Source: CAXBGS01 sp963975425
Lineage (GTDB): Bacteria > Planctomycetota > Planctomycetia > Pirellulales > Pirellulaceae
Reading direction: 5' to 3'
NCBI GenBank assembly: GCA_963975425.1
Contig: CAXBGS010000001.1
Span: forward strand, 1,054,001-1,118,000
DNA length: 64,000 bases
The notes beneath the pieces were generated by a model. It saw only the letters and a program-made list of their open reading frames with translations, made no database searches and was not told where the DNA came from. Below, one piece after another: positions 34,562-43,107 of the stretch. Numbering within the stretch: position 1 is the first letter of the stretch; each line of letters begins with the position of its first letter. Made by a program: the position numbers and the translations under genes.

Positions 34562-35737
34562 ATGCAAACAATCATCCGCAGTCTGATCGATCAAGTGCGT
34601 TTTGCAGACGTTTTAGACATCCTGATCGTCGCTGGGCTGTTGTACGTCGCTATCGTATGGCTAAAAAATCGAGCGTCGCGGTCGTTGGCGTTGGTCGCTG
34701 GCGGGCTGACATTGATCTTTGTACTCGCCCGATCGCTTAATCTGTATCTAACCGGGATGGCGTTCCATTATGGGTTGGTGGGAACCGTCTTGGCGATGGT
34801 TGTGGTCTTCCAACATGACATTCGGCACGGATTTGAGCGTCTCGCCTCCGCTCGCTGGTTTCGATCAACCCCAACCGATTCGCTAACCCGTCGCATCGTC
34901 GATACCATCACCGAAGCCGTCGACGAGATGGCTCAAAAGCGTATCGGAGCACTTATCGTTTTTGGCGGGAAGCAACCGCTCGACCGCCACATCCACGGCG
35001 GTGTTCAAGTGGATGCCAAAATTAGCCTCCCTTTGTTGCTGAGCATTTTTAACCCTGATTCACCGGGCCATGACGGTGCGGTACTGATCGAAAGGGATCG
35101 AATTGCTTTTCTTGGGGTGCACCTTCCATTAACAATACAGGTCGCCAAAGGTCATGCCCACGGTACGCGGCATGCAGCCGCGCTGGGATTATCCGAATGT
35201 TGCGATGCCATCATCGTCGCGGTCTCTGAGGAGCGTGGGACGATCACGGTCGCAGAAAATGGCGAGTTAACCGTCATCGAAGCAGCGGACTTGCCGGACC
35301 GATTGGCTCGCTATGTTGATCATCGTCATGATCAACTCGGTCGAACTCGCCAACACCGCGTTTCAGACGGTTTGTCTGGGATCGCCGCTTTCGCGGTTGC
35401 GATCGTGCTCTGGTTCACATTTGCTTATCACACCGATGTGGTGCAGCGTACTTTTCTGGTACCGATTGAATACCGCAACCTTTCGAATGATCTTGAGTTC
35501 GCTGAGCCAAAGCCGTCCTACGTCGAGGTGACTCTTTCCGGCCCCGAACAAGCATTCGTGTTACTGGATCTTAATTCCGTCTCCGTTTCGTTTGATCTGA
35601 AAAAATCCGCGGAACAACGAATCTATCGTTTACAGACTGCGTCAAATTTGACCAATATCCCAGATGAGTTAATGGTGGTGGCGACCGCTCCGTCCGAGGT
35701 GCTTGCGATCACGCGTCAGAAGCTGAAGGTCGACTAA
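34562..35737 (+). CDS. Diadenylate cyclase (CdaA-like) fused to a YbbR-like domain
   Basis: 391 residues. Three membrane spans (about 18-35, 41-58, 66-84) precede a DisA_N/DAC domain (about 100-260) that makes c-di-AMP from two ATP: FNPDSPGHDGAVLIERDRIA has the DGA motif near 171, and HGTRHAAALGLSECCDAIIV has the second motif as RHA where the family usually has RHR. A fourth span (IAAFAVAIVLWFTFAYHT, about 275-292) leads to a periplasmic YbbR-like domain (about 295-391: RTFLVPIEYRNLSNDLEFAE, YVEVTLSGPEQAFVLLDLNS). In Firmicutes cyclase CdaA and its regulator CdaR (YbbR) are separate adjacent genes; here they form one chain. The start ATG follows the usual CdaA N-terminus. Confidence 0.88.
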   Translation: MQTIIRSLIDQVRFADVLDILIVAGLLYVAIVWLKNRASRSLALVAGGLTLIFVLARSLNLYLTGMAFHYGLVGTVLAMVVVFQHDIRHGFERLASARWFRSTPTDSLTRRIVDTITEAVDEMAQKRIGALIVFGGKQPLDRHIHGGVQVDAKISLPLLLSIFNPDSPGHDGAVLIERDRIAFLGVHLPLTIQVAKGHAHGTRHAAALGLSECCDAIIVAVSEERGTITVAENGELTVIEAADLPDRLARYVDHRHDQLGRTRQHRVSDGLSGIAAFAVAIVLWFTFAYHTDVVQRTFLVPIEYRNLSNDLEFAEPKPSYVEVTLSGPEQAFVLLDLNSVSVSFDLKKSAEQRIYRLQTASNLTNIPDELMVVATAPSEVLAITRQKLKVD

Positions 35738-36277
35738 GTCAGCCGGAAATTCCAACCACCTCTCTTCCGTCGCGTGCACGCAGTAACTCTCGAGTGCACG
35801 CAGTAATTCTTTGGCCAAGTCAAACTCGACTTTGAAACTCTAATGATTTCTGCAGTGGAAGCTTGGATAGAAGTGATCGAATAGCGACCACGTTGTCTCA
35901 TGCCGAAACGACGATAACGGTCTGCAAGCTCGGTGAACTGCCGTTCTTGATGCTGCGCGAGTCGTCATGGTTATGGTCCGGGAAATGCATGTTCGGCCTA
36001 CGAACCCTGCGCTCAGACATCGTACCTCTATCCAAAATTCCCGATATGGCAATGGTGGCAAGACATATGCATCCATTCATCAGCTGTCATTTCTGCCCAC
36101 GCGTTGTCGATCTTGGTTACCCAAACTGAGAAGGCGGCCTATCAGGTCCCACCCTGTATTAATCGCTAGCCATAGCGATGCTGCTTTTAGTTGCTGGGTC
36201 GATGCCTACAGCAATTCCTCTAACGATTTGTTGCTTGATTTATTCAAGAAGAGATCCATTACCAAGGAACGAACATC
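35738..36277. other. Gene-free region with a duplicated 17-bp motif
   Basis: 540 bp between the cyclase and the AhpD-like gene. The open frames inside show no family features. GTGCACGCAGTAACTCT at 35774-35790 recurs as GTGCACGCAGTAATTCT at 35794-35810. No terminator with a U-tract is visible. The promoter of the AhpD/reductase operon should lie near its right end. Confidence 0.45.
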
Positions 36278-36790
36278 ATGCCTCACGCCAAACCACTCAC
36301 AATAGATGAAGCTCCCAAGGACTCAAAACCCCTGCTTGAAGCCATTGAAGAAAAGTTTGGACAGTCGCTCAATTTATTCAGCACACTCGCTCATCAACCA
36401 GACGTGCTGGGAGGCGTAACGCAGATCAATGACGGTTTGCAGAACGATCTACCAGCCAAGTACCGGGAACTCGCGTATTACAAAGCATCGCAAATGAATC
36501 AGTGCGACTATTGCTCGCACTATCATCGACAGGCAGCTAAGAAAGCGGGTCTAAGCGACGCGCAGCTCGATTCAATGAATGCGGACGCGGCTGAGCTTTT
36601 CGATGAAAAAGAGCGCAGCGTTTTACGCTATGCCCCGCAACTGACGGAAAAGTCTGATGTGGACACAGCGGTTGTCGACGAAGTGAAAACGTTTCTCGAC
36701 GATCGGCAACTCGTCACGCTTGCTGCCGCAGTCGCGTTGGCAAATTTTACCAATCGAGTCAATCATGGTCTTGGTATCGAACTGCCATGA
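36278..36790 (+). CDS. AhpD-like carboxymuconolactone decarboxylase family protein
   Basis: 170 residues, all-helical CMD fold. The alkylhydroperoxidase-type site is complete: YRELAYYKASQMNQCDYCSH with Glu, Cys76 and Cys79 and His83 (CxxCxxxH), the arrangement used by AhpD for thiol-based peroxide reduction. The C-terminal half (LAAAVALANFTNRVNHGLGI) is typical of the uncharacterised peroxidase-related group. Its end overlaps the start of the flavin disulfide reductase gene by 4 bp (ATGA), so the two proteins are made together and the reductase may recharge this CxxC site; that pairing is inferred from the gene coupling. Confidence 0.88.
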   Translation: MPHAKPLTIDEAPKDSKPLLEAIEEKFGQSLNLFSTLAHQPDVLGGVTQINDGLQNDLPAKYRELAYYKASQMNQCDYCSHYHRQAAKKAGLSDAQLDSMNADAAELFDEKERSVLRYAPQLTEKSDVDTAVVDEVKTFLDDRQLVTLAAAVALANFTNRVNHGLGIELP

Positions 36791-38133
36791 GTGATCGCCA
36801 CTTTGATTTGATCGTACTCGGTACTGGACCATCCGGTGGCACAGTGGCCACGAATGTCGCGAGGGCGGGGCATCGTGTTGCTATTGTCGAGTCCCGTCAA
36901 TTTGGTGGGGTTTGCGCATTGCGCGGATGCAATCCGAAGAAGGTTTACACCAACGCCGCCGAACTAGTCGATCGTGTCCGCCGCAGCGATGAACAATTGA
37001 TTCATGACGGTGGTGTCTCGATCGATTGGGCGCGATTGCACGCTTTCAAGAACGAGTTCACCGATCCGGTCGCTAGGAAGAGCGAAAAGTCGTTCCAAGA
37101 TGACGGAATCACCACCTTGCTTAGCGATGCACGTTTCACCGGTCGCAATCAGATCGAAATCAACGGCGAAACACTGTCCGCAGATTTTTTCTGCATAGCG
37201 ACCGGAGCGAAGCCAATCCCGCTGCCGATTGAAGGTGCCGAACATGTGACCCACAGCGATGAATTCTTCGATCTCGCCTCGATGCCAAATCGAATCCTGT
37301 TCATCGGCGGCGGTTACATCTCGATGGAGTTTGCTCACGTGGTGGCACGCTGTGGCAAACAGGTTGCGGTTGTGGAAAAGAGGGATCGAGTGCTCGCTGG
37401 TTTCGATCCTGACCTTGTCGAGCTGTTGGTAAAGTATTCCCGCGACATCGGCATTGATTTTCGATTGGGGCGAGAGGTTACGTCGGTTCAAAAAGACAGT
37501 GCTTTGACGGTCAAGCTCGACGACGGTTCGACCATTGAGTGTGATTTGGTTGTTCACGGGGCCGGGCGCGTTCCTAACCTCGACGGCTTGAATCTTGACG
37601 CGGCAGGAATCGAACATGGGAAGAAGGGAATTCGCGTTGAACAATCTTTGCGAAGTGTATCCAACGACGCTATCTTTGCGACCGGTGATTGTGCCGACAG
37701 CGGAAAGCCCCGACTGACACCTGTTGCCAACGAACAAGCTCGCATGGTCGCTAAGAATCTGTTTGCCAAAAATCCCGTGCTCGCACCAGATTATGGCGTC
37801 ATTCCCAAGGTCGCGTTCACGACTCCGGCAATTGCATCCGTCGGATTGTCTGAATCGCACATTGAGAATTCGGACCGAACGGTCGATGTGCGATTCGGCG
37901 AAACGTCCGATCGGGGCAGTGTTCGCAAGACGGGTCAAATAGTCGCGGGCTACAAGATCATCGTCGATGGCAAAACCGATGCGATCCTCGGGGCACATCT
38001 TCTCGGCCCAGCCGCGGAGGAAACGATCAACTTGTTCGCACTCGCGATGAAGCACGATCTTACCGCCACCGATATAAAGTCGACGCTATTCGCGTTCCCG
38101 ACGTTTGCGTCGGATATTCGCCAGATGGTGTAA
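36787..38133 (+). CDS. FAD/NAD(P)-dependent disulfide oxidoreductase (dihydrolipoyl-dehydrogenase/mercuric-reductase family)
   Basis: 448 residues. FAD-binding GTGPSGGTVATNVARAG lies at 12-28; the redox disulfide is Cys43 and Cys48 in GGVCALRGCNPKK; NAD(P)-binding is ILFIGGGYISMEFAHVVARC; the second FAD motif is AIFATGDCAD. The C-terminal dimerisation domain ends in LFAFPTFASDIRQMV, where most family members have HPTxxE, so the usual catalytic His-Glu pair is replaced. Such His-less members form their own group. Its start overlaps the AhpD-like gene, which is the most likely electron acceptor; other thiol substrates remain possible. Confidence 0.9.
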   Translation: MSDRHFDLIVLGTGPSGGTVATNVARAGHRVAIVESRQFGGVCALRGCNPKKVYTNAAELVDRVRRSDEQLIHDGGVSIDWARLHAFKNEFTDPVARKSEKSFQDDGITTLLSDARFTGRNQIEINGETLSADFFCIATGAKPIPLPIEGAEHVTHSDEFFDLASMPNRILFIGGGYISMEFAHVVARCGKQVAVVEKRDRVLAGFDPDLVELLVKYSRDIGIDFRLGREVTSVQKDSALTVKLDDGSTIECDLVVHGAGRVPNLDGLNLDAAGIEHGKKGIRVEQSLRSVSNDAIFATGDCADSGKPRLTPVANEQARMVAKNLFAKNPVLAPDYGVIPKVAFTTPAIASVGLSESHIENSDRTVDVRFGETSDRGSVRKTGQIVAGYKIIVDGKTDAILGAHLLGPAAEETINLFALAMKHDLTATDIKSTLFAFPTFASDIRQMV

Positions 38134-38802
38134 CACATCTCGATCGCACGATCCAAGCATTCGAAGCGGACACGGTTTAGCTGTCCCGATTCGCATACAC
38201 CAGCAGTCGTCGTGAGACCTATCGCGTCCTCTGCATCGGCAGTCATAGTCATCCTGCCTGCGAGACCTTGATCTAAGGTTCGCGACGCCGCTGGCTTTCG
38301 CGGATTCATGTTCAGAGTGAGATGCCCATCGATCTCATGCGCTAAAGTCCAAAACCGCTCAGTGGTACATCGGTCCGTCGCAAAACGCGTGCGACGTGGT
38401 TAACCCCACAGTGGTTAATGATCAATCACTGGCATCAGCCGCGGCAACTCAGTTTGCTGGATTTTCGTTGACGAGATTGAGTTTCGATGAGCGTGCGCGG
38501 TCCGCCGATCGATCCGATTCCCTATCAATCAGCTCGTCTTGGCCGATACGCGCCGGTCCAACGAATGGATAAGAGATACCGTGGTTGGTTTGGATCAGGG
38601 TTGGTGGATGAGAGGTCGATCCGTCAGTCGGTGAGGTCATCATTTGCTCCGGCAGAAGTGTGAGAAACGTATTGAATACCGGAAAAGACGCCGCAAAAGG
38701 TGTGCCTAATTCGGGCACACTATTTGCAAATGTATTTGCAAACGAATGAAATTACTCTTCGCAGCTGATGCCGTTTAAGTTAACCACGACCCACACAATC
38801 TC
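38134..38802. other. Gene-free region upstream of the BrkB/YihY gene
   Basis: 669 bp. An 89-codon minus-strand frame at 38449-38718 has no family match. Near the right end TGTGCC-TAATTCG-GGCACA is a 6-bp dyad at about 38701-38719, followed by TATTTGCAAATGTATTTGCAAA, a direct 10-bp repeat (TATTTGCAAA twice) at about 38721-38742, 60 bp before the BrkB ATG. This is a good place for a promoter with an operator; no regulator can be named. Confidence 0.45.
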
Positions 38803-39714
38803 ATGAACTTCTTAAAGAAAACGTTCGCCGATTTCTCCAAAGACCGCTGCACCACGCTGGCGGCAGCGCTGGCTTATTACACCGCCTTTGCGCTCCCGCC
38901 GCTGCTGTACTTGTTACTGACAATTCTGACTTTCGGATTGTCGGTCATGTACGAAGGAGACGCTGCCCAGGCGAAAGCAGAGAGCGTTCTCAAGAGCCAA
39001 GCGGCGCAAATGATCGGTAACCCAGCTGCAACCGAAGAGATCACGACAATCTTAGAAAACAATCAAAACGCGGGCGGAAAGTGGTGGAAAACCTTGCTCA
39101 GTTTTGCAGGGATCGTTATCGGTGCAACAGGAGTCGTCGCAGCGCTGCAAGCGGCATTGAATCAAGTTTGGGAAGTGAAGCCAGACCCGGAACAGACTGG
39201 TTGGATCGACATGGTGGGCAAACGCCTGGTGTCTTTTGGGATGATTTTAGGATTGGGATTCCTATTGCTGGTGTCATTGATTGTGTCGTCAGTGTTGCAA
39301 GGTGTCAGCGAAATGATTGGCGTGTCCGGAACACTTGGCGAAACGATTAACTTTGGTGTCCAAGCCTTGGTCGTGTTGGTGATGTTCGCAACCATCTTTA
39401 AGTACATGCCCGATGCAATTGTCCAATGGAAAGATGTTCTTGTCGGCGCGACAATGACCACGGTGCTTTTTTTGCTCGGTCGGTATGCGTTGCAGTTCTA
39501 TTTTGAATATAGCGAACCAGGTGCACAACTTGGCGCTGCCGCTGCCTCATTAGCCGTGCTGCTGGTGTGGGTGTACTACACCGCCATCATCGTGCTGTTG
39601 GGCGCAGAGGCGACACAGGCCTACGCCGTTCTGCACGGCAGTGGTATCCGTCCGGAACACGGGGCGGTACGGGTCGTTGAACAGTTGAAACGCCCATCCG
39701 AAGCCATTAGCTGA
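38803..39714 (+). CDS. YihY/BrkB family membrane protein
   Basis: 303 residues, about six membrane spans. The family N-terminus LKKTFADFSKDRCTTLAAAL followed by AYYTAFALPPLLYLLLTILT, the middle span KRLVSFGMILGLGFLLLVSL, and the end LAVLLVWVYYTAIIVLLGAE match the YihY/UPF0761 family, once described as tRNA-processing RNase BN in error. The function is unknown; some members are linked to envelope stress and serum resistance. It is the first of a run with a phospholipid-methyltransferase-like gene 13 bp downstream, consistent with a membrane-related operon. Confidence 0.9.
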   Translation: MNFLKKTFADFSKDRCTTLAAALAYYTAFALPPLLYLLLTILTFGLSVMYEGDAAQAKAESVLKSQAAQMIGNPAATEEITTILENNQNAGGKWWKTLLSFAGIVIGATGVVAALQAALNQVWEVKPDPEQTGWIDMVGKRLVSFGMILGLGFLLLVSLIVSSVLQGVSEMIGVSGTLGETINFGVQALVVLVMFATIFKYMPDAIVQWKDVLVGATMTTVLFLLGRYALQFYFEYSEPGAQLGAAAASLAVLLVWVYYTAIIVLLGAEATQAYAVLHGSGIRPEHGAVRVVEQLKRPSEAIS

Positions 39715-39727
39715 TCGAGAGACAATC

Positions 39728-40366
39728 ATGGGTTTTGCAATTCAGCGACCGCGGTCGCCTTCCTATTTCCGGCGAACGTGCTTGGTCCTGAAAGCTTGGA
39801 TTCAACAACCGTTTCAGGTCGCCAGTGTTTGCCCCAGTTCGACCTACCTGACCGAAGCGATTGCTGACCGCCACTGTATTCGATCGGCAAACGTGGTGGT
39901 CGAACTTGGTCCCGGTGCCGGCGACACCACACTTGCCCTGCTGAAACGGATGGGCCCCAACAGCCGATTGCTGGCGATCGAGAAATCACCAGAACTTGCC
40001 GAGGCGACCCGCGAGATCGACGATCCGAGACTTACCACGGTCCACGGGGATGCGTCCGAATTAATCGACATTCTTGCGCAACAAAATATTTCCTGTGTCG
40101 ATGTCGTCGTATCCGGCATACCGTTTAGCGCCTTACCCACCGGAACGGCCAAGCGAATCACCCGATCGATTCATCACGTATTGTCCCCCGGCGGTACATT
40201 CATCGCCTATCAGCTTCGCGAAGATATTCGCAGTTTTGCGCGGCCGCTGTTCGGACCGGCGAAGACTCAATCGGTCGCCTTCAACCTGCCACCGCTACAG
40301 GTCTACTCGTGGACAAAGATCATCAATGACCAAGCCGAGACGGCTTCGATCGCCATCAATACATGA
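39728..40366 (+). CDS. Phospholipid N-methyltransferase-like SAM enzyme
   Basis: 212 residues. The N-terminal FQVASVCPSSTYLTEAIADR and SAM-binding VVVELGPGAGDTTLALLKRM, then VVVSGIPFSALPTGTAKRIT and the late VAFNLPPLQVYSWTKI, are typical of the PmtA group that methylates phosphatidylethanolamine. The same fold also includes rRNA adenine dimethylases, but the NxPY catalytic motif is replaced by SGIPF, which favours a lipid substrate. It follows the BrkB gene by 13 bp, so both probably modify or adapt the membrane under the same signal. No choline-synthesis genes are nearby. Confidence 0.8.
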   Translation: MGFAIQRPRSPSYFRRTCLVLKAWIQQPFQVASVCPSSTYLTEAIADRHCIRSANVVVELGPGAGDTTLALLKRMGPNSRLLAIEKSPELAEATREIDDPRLTTVHGDASELIDILAQQNISCVDVVVSGIPFSALPTGTAKRITRSIHHVLSPGGTFIAYQLREDIRSFARPLFGPAKTQSVAFNLPPLQVYSWTKIINDQAETASIAINT

Positions 40367-40496
40367 CGGTCACCTGACCACTCCGTGGCCGTCAACCAAC
40401 ATCCCTCGGATGTCGGAGGAAACTGCGTTGGCACGGGATGTGCCAAGTATGCCCTCGAACCAAACTGGCTAAATAGTCTTTTGAGAGATCAACAAA

Positions 40497-40760
40497 ATGA
40501 GTGGTCGGAACAAGGTCGTGGCCGAACTGATGCGAGGGTTACGACACGAGCGAGATGAACTGAATCTGCAAATGCATTTAGCAGGAAAAGAGGTTCAGGA
40601 TCAATGGAATCAGCTGAATGATCGGTTTATCCAGTTGAATGACGACTACGAACCGCTGAAGGATGCCGTGAAAGAAACGTCCGACGACGTATGGGATTCG
40701 TTAAAGTTGGTTGGCGAGGAACTGCGCGAAGGCTTTCATCGAATCCGTCAATCTTTGTAA
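40497..40760 (+). CDS. Small coiled-coil protein, unknown function
   Basis: 87 residues, predicted to be one long charged coiled coil: LMRGLRHERDELNLQMHLAG, QWNQLNDRFIQLNDDYEPLK, DAVKETSDDVWDSLKLVGEE. No family name is recognised, but similar short proteins accompany CBS, USP and BrkB-type genes in stress clusters. It is 131 bp downstream of the methyltransferase in the same direction. A dyad TCACATC-GATGTGA (40766-40788) follows the stop and may end the transcript. Confidence 0.7.
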   Translation: MSGRNKVVAELMRGLRHERDELNLQMHLAGKEVQDQWNQLNDRFIQLNDDYEPLKDAVKETSDDVWDSLKLVGEELREGFHRIRQSL

Positions 40761-40819
40761 CCCGATCACATCCGCACGGCAGATGTGACACAACGCGCAC
40801 TGTCCTAAGCATATGTAGC

Positions 40820-40853
40820 GGGCGTTTCCATTACGTGGGCGTTTCCACTACGT
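40820..40853. repeat. Tandem duplication, 2 x 17 bp
   Basis: GGGCGTTTCCATTACGT at 40820-40836 and GGGCGTTTCCACTACGT at 40837-40853, with a decayed third start (GGGTGTTCCA). They lie between the convergent coiled-coil and glgX genes. Confidence 0.85.
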
Positions 40854-40868
40854 GGGTGTTCCATGCCG

Positions 40869-42974
40869 CTATTTCGACTTGATCGTGAGAGTGCTTCGGG
40901 GTGCTCTTTCGAGACCTGTCCGTATCAGAACCACAACGGACCTTGCGCTGACATCGTAGGTCACCGACTGAAGGGGTGCGACGTCCGGGTCGCAAAAGTC
41001 GTCCGGGCTGGCCAATGATGTGTCCAGCACGCGCTTCCATTGCCCCATCGTCCCTTCGTGAATGCCGAACCGAACTGCTTCTGATGACACATTAATCATG
41101 ACATAGATGTCCGAGTCGTTTTGTGATTCACCGTGTAAGCAAAATGCAAGTTGCTGAGAAGCATGCGACATGTCGACCAGATGATCGGCACCGTACCACT
41201 TAACGTCATCCCGCCAAAATCGTGATCGGCTGATGGAAGGATGCGATTTTCGAAACTCGATCAGCAGCTTAAAGAATCGAAAGACATCTTTGTTTCTTTC
41301 CAACCGTCGCCAATCCAACCAGCTTGTTTCATTGTCTTGGTTGTACGGATTATTGTTGCCGCCCTGTGTCTGCAGGAATTCGTCACCCATGCGAAACATG
41401 GGGGTTCCGTTGGAAAGCATCAATAGCGTGACGAAATTCTTGACTTGTTGCTTTCGCAGCGCGATGATCTCCGCTGGAACTTCCTCGTCTCCTTCCCAGC
41501 CGCAATTCCAGCTCGATTCATTCGAACCGTCGGCATTGTCGTGCCCATTTGCCCAATTACGCTTTTGGTTGTAGGCGACCAAGTCGTACAGGGTGAACCC
41601 GTCGTGTGAAGTGATATAGTTGACGCTGAGTCTGGGTTGATACGCATGCATACGATCATCGGGAAACAGATCATCGCTTCCGTACAGCCGCAGCATCAAT
41701 TCGCCGACGAGGCCTTTGTCGCCTCGAACGAATCTCTGTAGCGTGTCGCGATAGTGCGCGTTCCATTGCATCCATCGTTCGCCGGGGAATTTCTGGCCCA
41801 GCTGAAACTGATCATCCGCGTCCCATGGTTCGGCGATCAGTCGATTGTTGGCAAGTTCTGCGTTGGTTCCGATCTCGCTGATAATGGGCGGGTCCGTAAG
41901 ATTGATCGATCCATCGGAATTGCGTGTGAAGACCGATGCCAAATCAAAACGAAAGCCGTCGATTCTCATCTCCGAGTCCCAGAAGTGCAGACTATCGACG
42001 ATGTGTCGTCTTACGGCGCGATTAGCGGTATGCAGCGTATTGCCGGTCCCGCTGTGATTGGCAAATGGCGCTCGCGGATTTCCCGTGGTCATGTAATACG
42101 TGCTGTTGTCGATCCCTTTAAAACTATAGACCGGCCCACGATGATCGCCTTCACCGGTGTGGTTATAGACGACGTCCAAGATGACTTCGATGTCGGCCGC
42201 GTGTAGCTGACGAACCATCGTTCGGAACTCGTGCTGTTGTTGACATTCGCCCCGGCGCGTCGAATACGCGTGGTGAGGCGAATAAAAGTTGATCGGCATG
42301 TATCCCCAATAGTCATTCGCATCGGGATCGAACTGAAAGACCGGCATCAGTTCGACAGCCGTGATGCCGAGCTCGACCAGGTATGGAATCTTGTCAACGA
42401 TGCCTAAGAACGTGCCACGATGCGATTCGCTAACACGGGAACTAGGGTGTTCGGTGAACCCTTTGACGTGCATTTCATAGATAACAAGATCGCTATCGTG
42501 ATGGGGTTGGATATCATCCTGCCACTGAAATTCGCATAAGCTTGTCGGCAAAACGCCCAAAGCGGCTTGGCCGGCGTTCGATCCAGGTCGCCGTGCCGCC
42601 TCTCGAGAGAAATCGTCAGGGAAAAAGACACTGCGGGCGCAGGGATCGAGCAAAATCTTCTCAAAATCGAAACAGTGCCAGTTGTAACCTTGCTGAGGTG
42701 CTGGCCCATCAACGCGGTATCCGTAGTAGACCACGTTCGCCAAGTCACGAGCATAAAGACGACAATGCCAAACGGGTCCAGATTTATTCTTTCGATAGTC
42801 CAGCACATACGTAAACGCGGGACTTACCAAGTCATCGGCTGTGTACAACTGCAGCTGAACGGTTTCCGCGTGTTTGGAATAGAGCGAAAAGTTATAAGCT
42901 TGATCTTCCTCAATCCACGTCGCTCCTAGTGGAAAGGGCGCGCCTTCGGTTTTTTCCCACTGATGCATGACCAC
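40869..42974 (-). CDS. glgX: Glycogen debranching enzyme GlgX (isoamylase-type)
   Basis: 701 residues, the normal length for GlgX. The N-terminal CBM48-like domain (PFPLGATWIEEDQAYNFSLY) precedes the GH13 barrel: VILDVVYNHTGEGDHRGPVY, the nucleophile region MRIDGFRFDLASVFTR, the acid region LIAEPWDADDQFQLG, and the transition-state Asp in SHDGFTLYDLVAYNQKRN. It removes alpha-1,6 branches after phosphorylase shortens the outer chains, so it works with the glucan phosphorylase at 46641-48410, which is on the same strand but separated by an exporter operon. The ATG at 42974 is followed by a second in-frame ATG two codons on. Confidence 0.95.
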   Translation of the reverse strand: MVMHQWEKTEGAPFPLGATWIEEDQAYNFSLYSKHAETVQLQLYTADDLVSPAFTYVLDYRKNKSGPVWHCRLYARDLANVVYYGYRVDGPAPQQGYNWHCFDFEKILLDPCARSVFFPDDFSREAARRPGSNAGQAALGVLPTSLCEFQWQDDIQPHHDSDLVIYEMHVKGFTEHPSSRVSESHRGTFLGIVDKIPYLVELGITAVELMPVFQFDPDANDYWGYMPINFYSPHHAYSTRRGECQQQHEFRTMVRQLHAADIEVILDVVYNHTGEGDHRGPVYSFKGIDNSTYYMTTGNPRAPFANHSGTGNTLHTANRAVRRHIVDSLHFWDSEMRIDGFRFDLASVFTRNSDGSINLTDPPIISEIGTNAELANNRLIAEPWDADDQFQLGQKFPGERWMQWNAHYRDTLQRFVRGDKGLVGELMLRLYGSDDLFPDDRMHAYQPRLSVNYITSHDGFTLYDLVAYNQKRNWANGHDNADGSNESSWNCGWEGDEEVPAEIIALRKQQVKNFVTLLMLSNGTPMFRMGDEFLQTQGGNNNPYNQDNETSWLDWRRLERNKDVFRFFKLLIEFRKSHPSISRSRFWRDDVKWYGADHLVDMSHASQQLAFCLHGESQNDSDIYVMINVSSEAVRFGIHEGTMGQWKRVLDTSLASPDDFCDPDVAPLQSVTYDVSARSVVVLIRTGLERAPRSTLTIKSK

Positions 42975-43107
42975 GTTGTCCTATCCGACGACAAAATTTC
43001 AATCTCGGCTTCGTCGGATGCAGCCGAGATGATTCAAGGACGGCACACAGATTTGTGTGAATTCGAATTGACAGAAATACAAGTTTGATGCCAAAGCTCT
43101 GGTGCAC

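Noticed and set aside
36964..38055. 363-residue minus-strand frame
   Set aside because: Antisense shadow of the flavin disulfide reductase.
38449..38718. 89-residue minus-strand frame upstream of the BrkB gene
   Set aside because: No family features or ribosome site, atypical composition.
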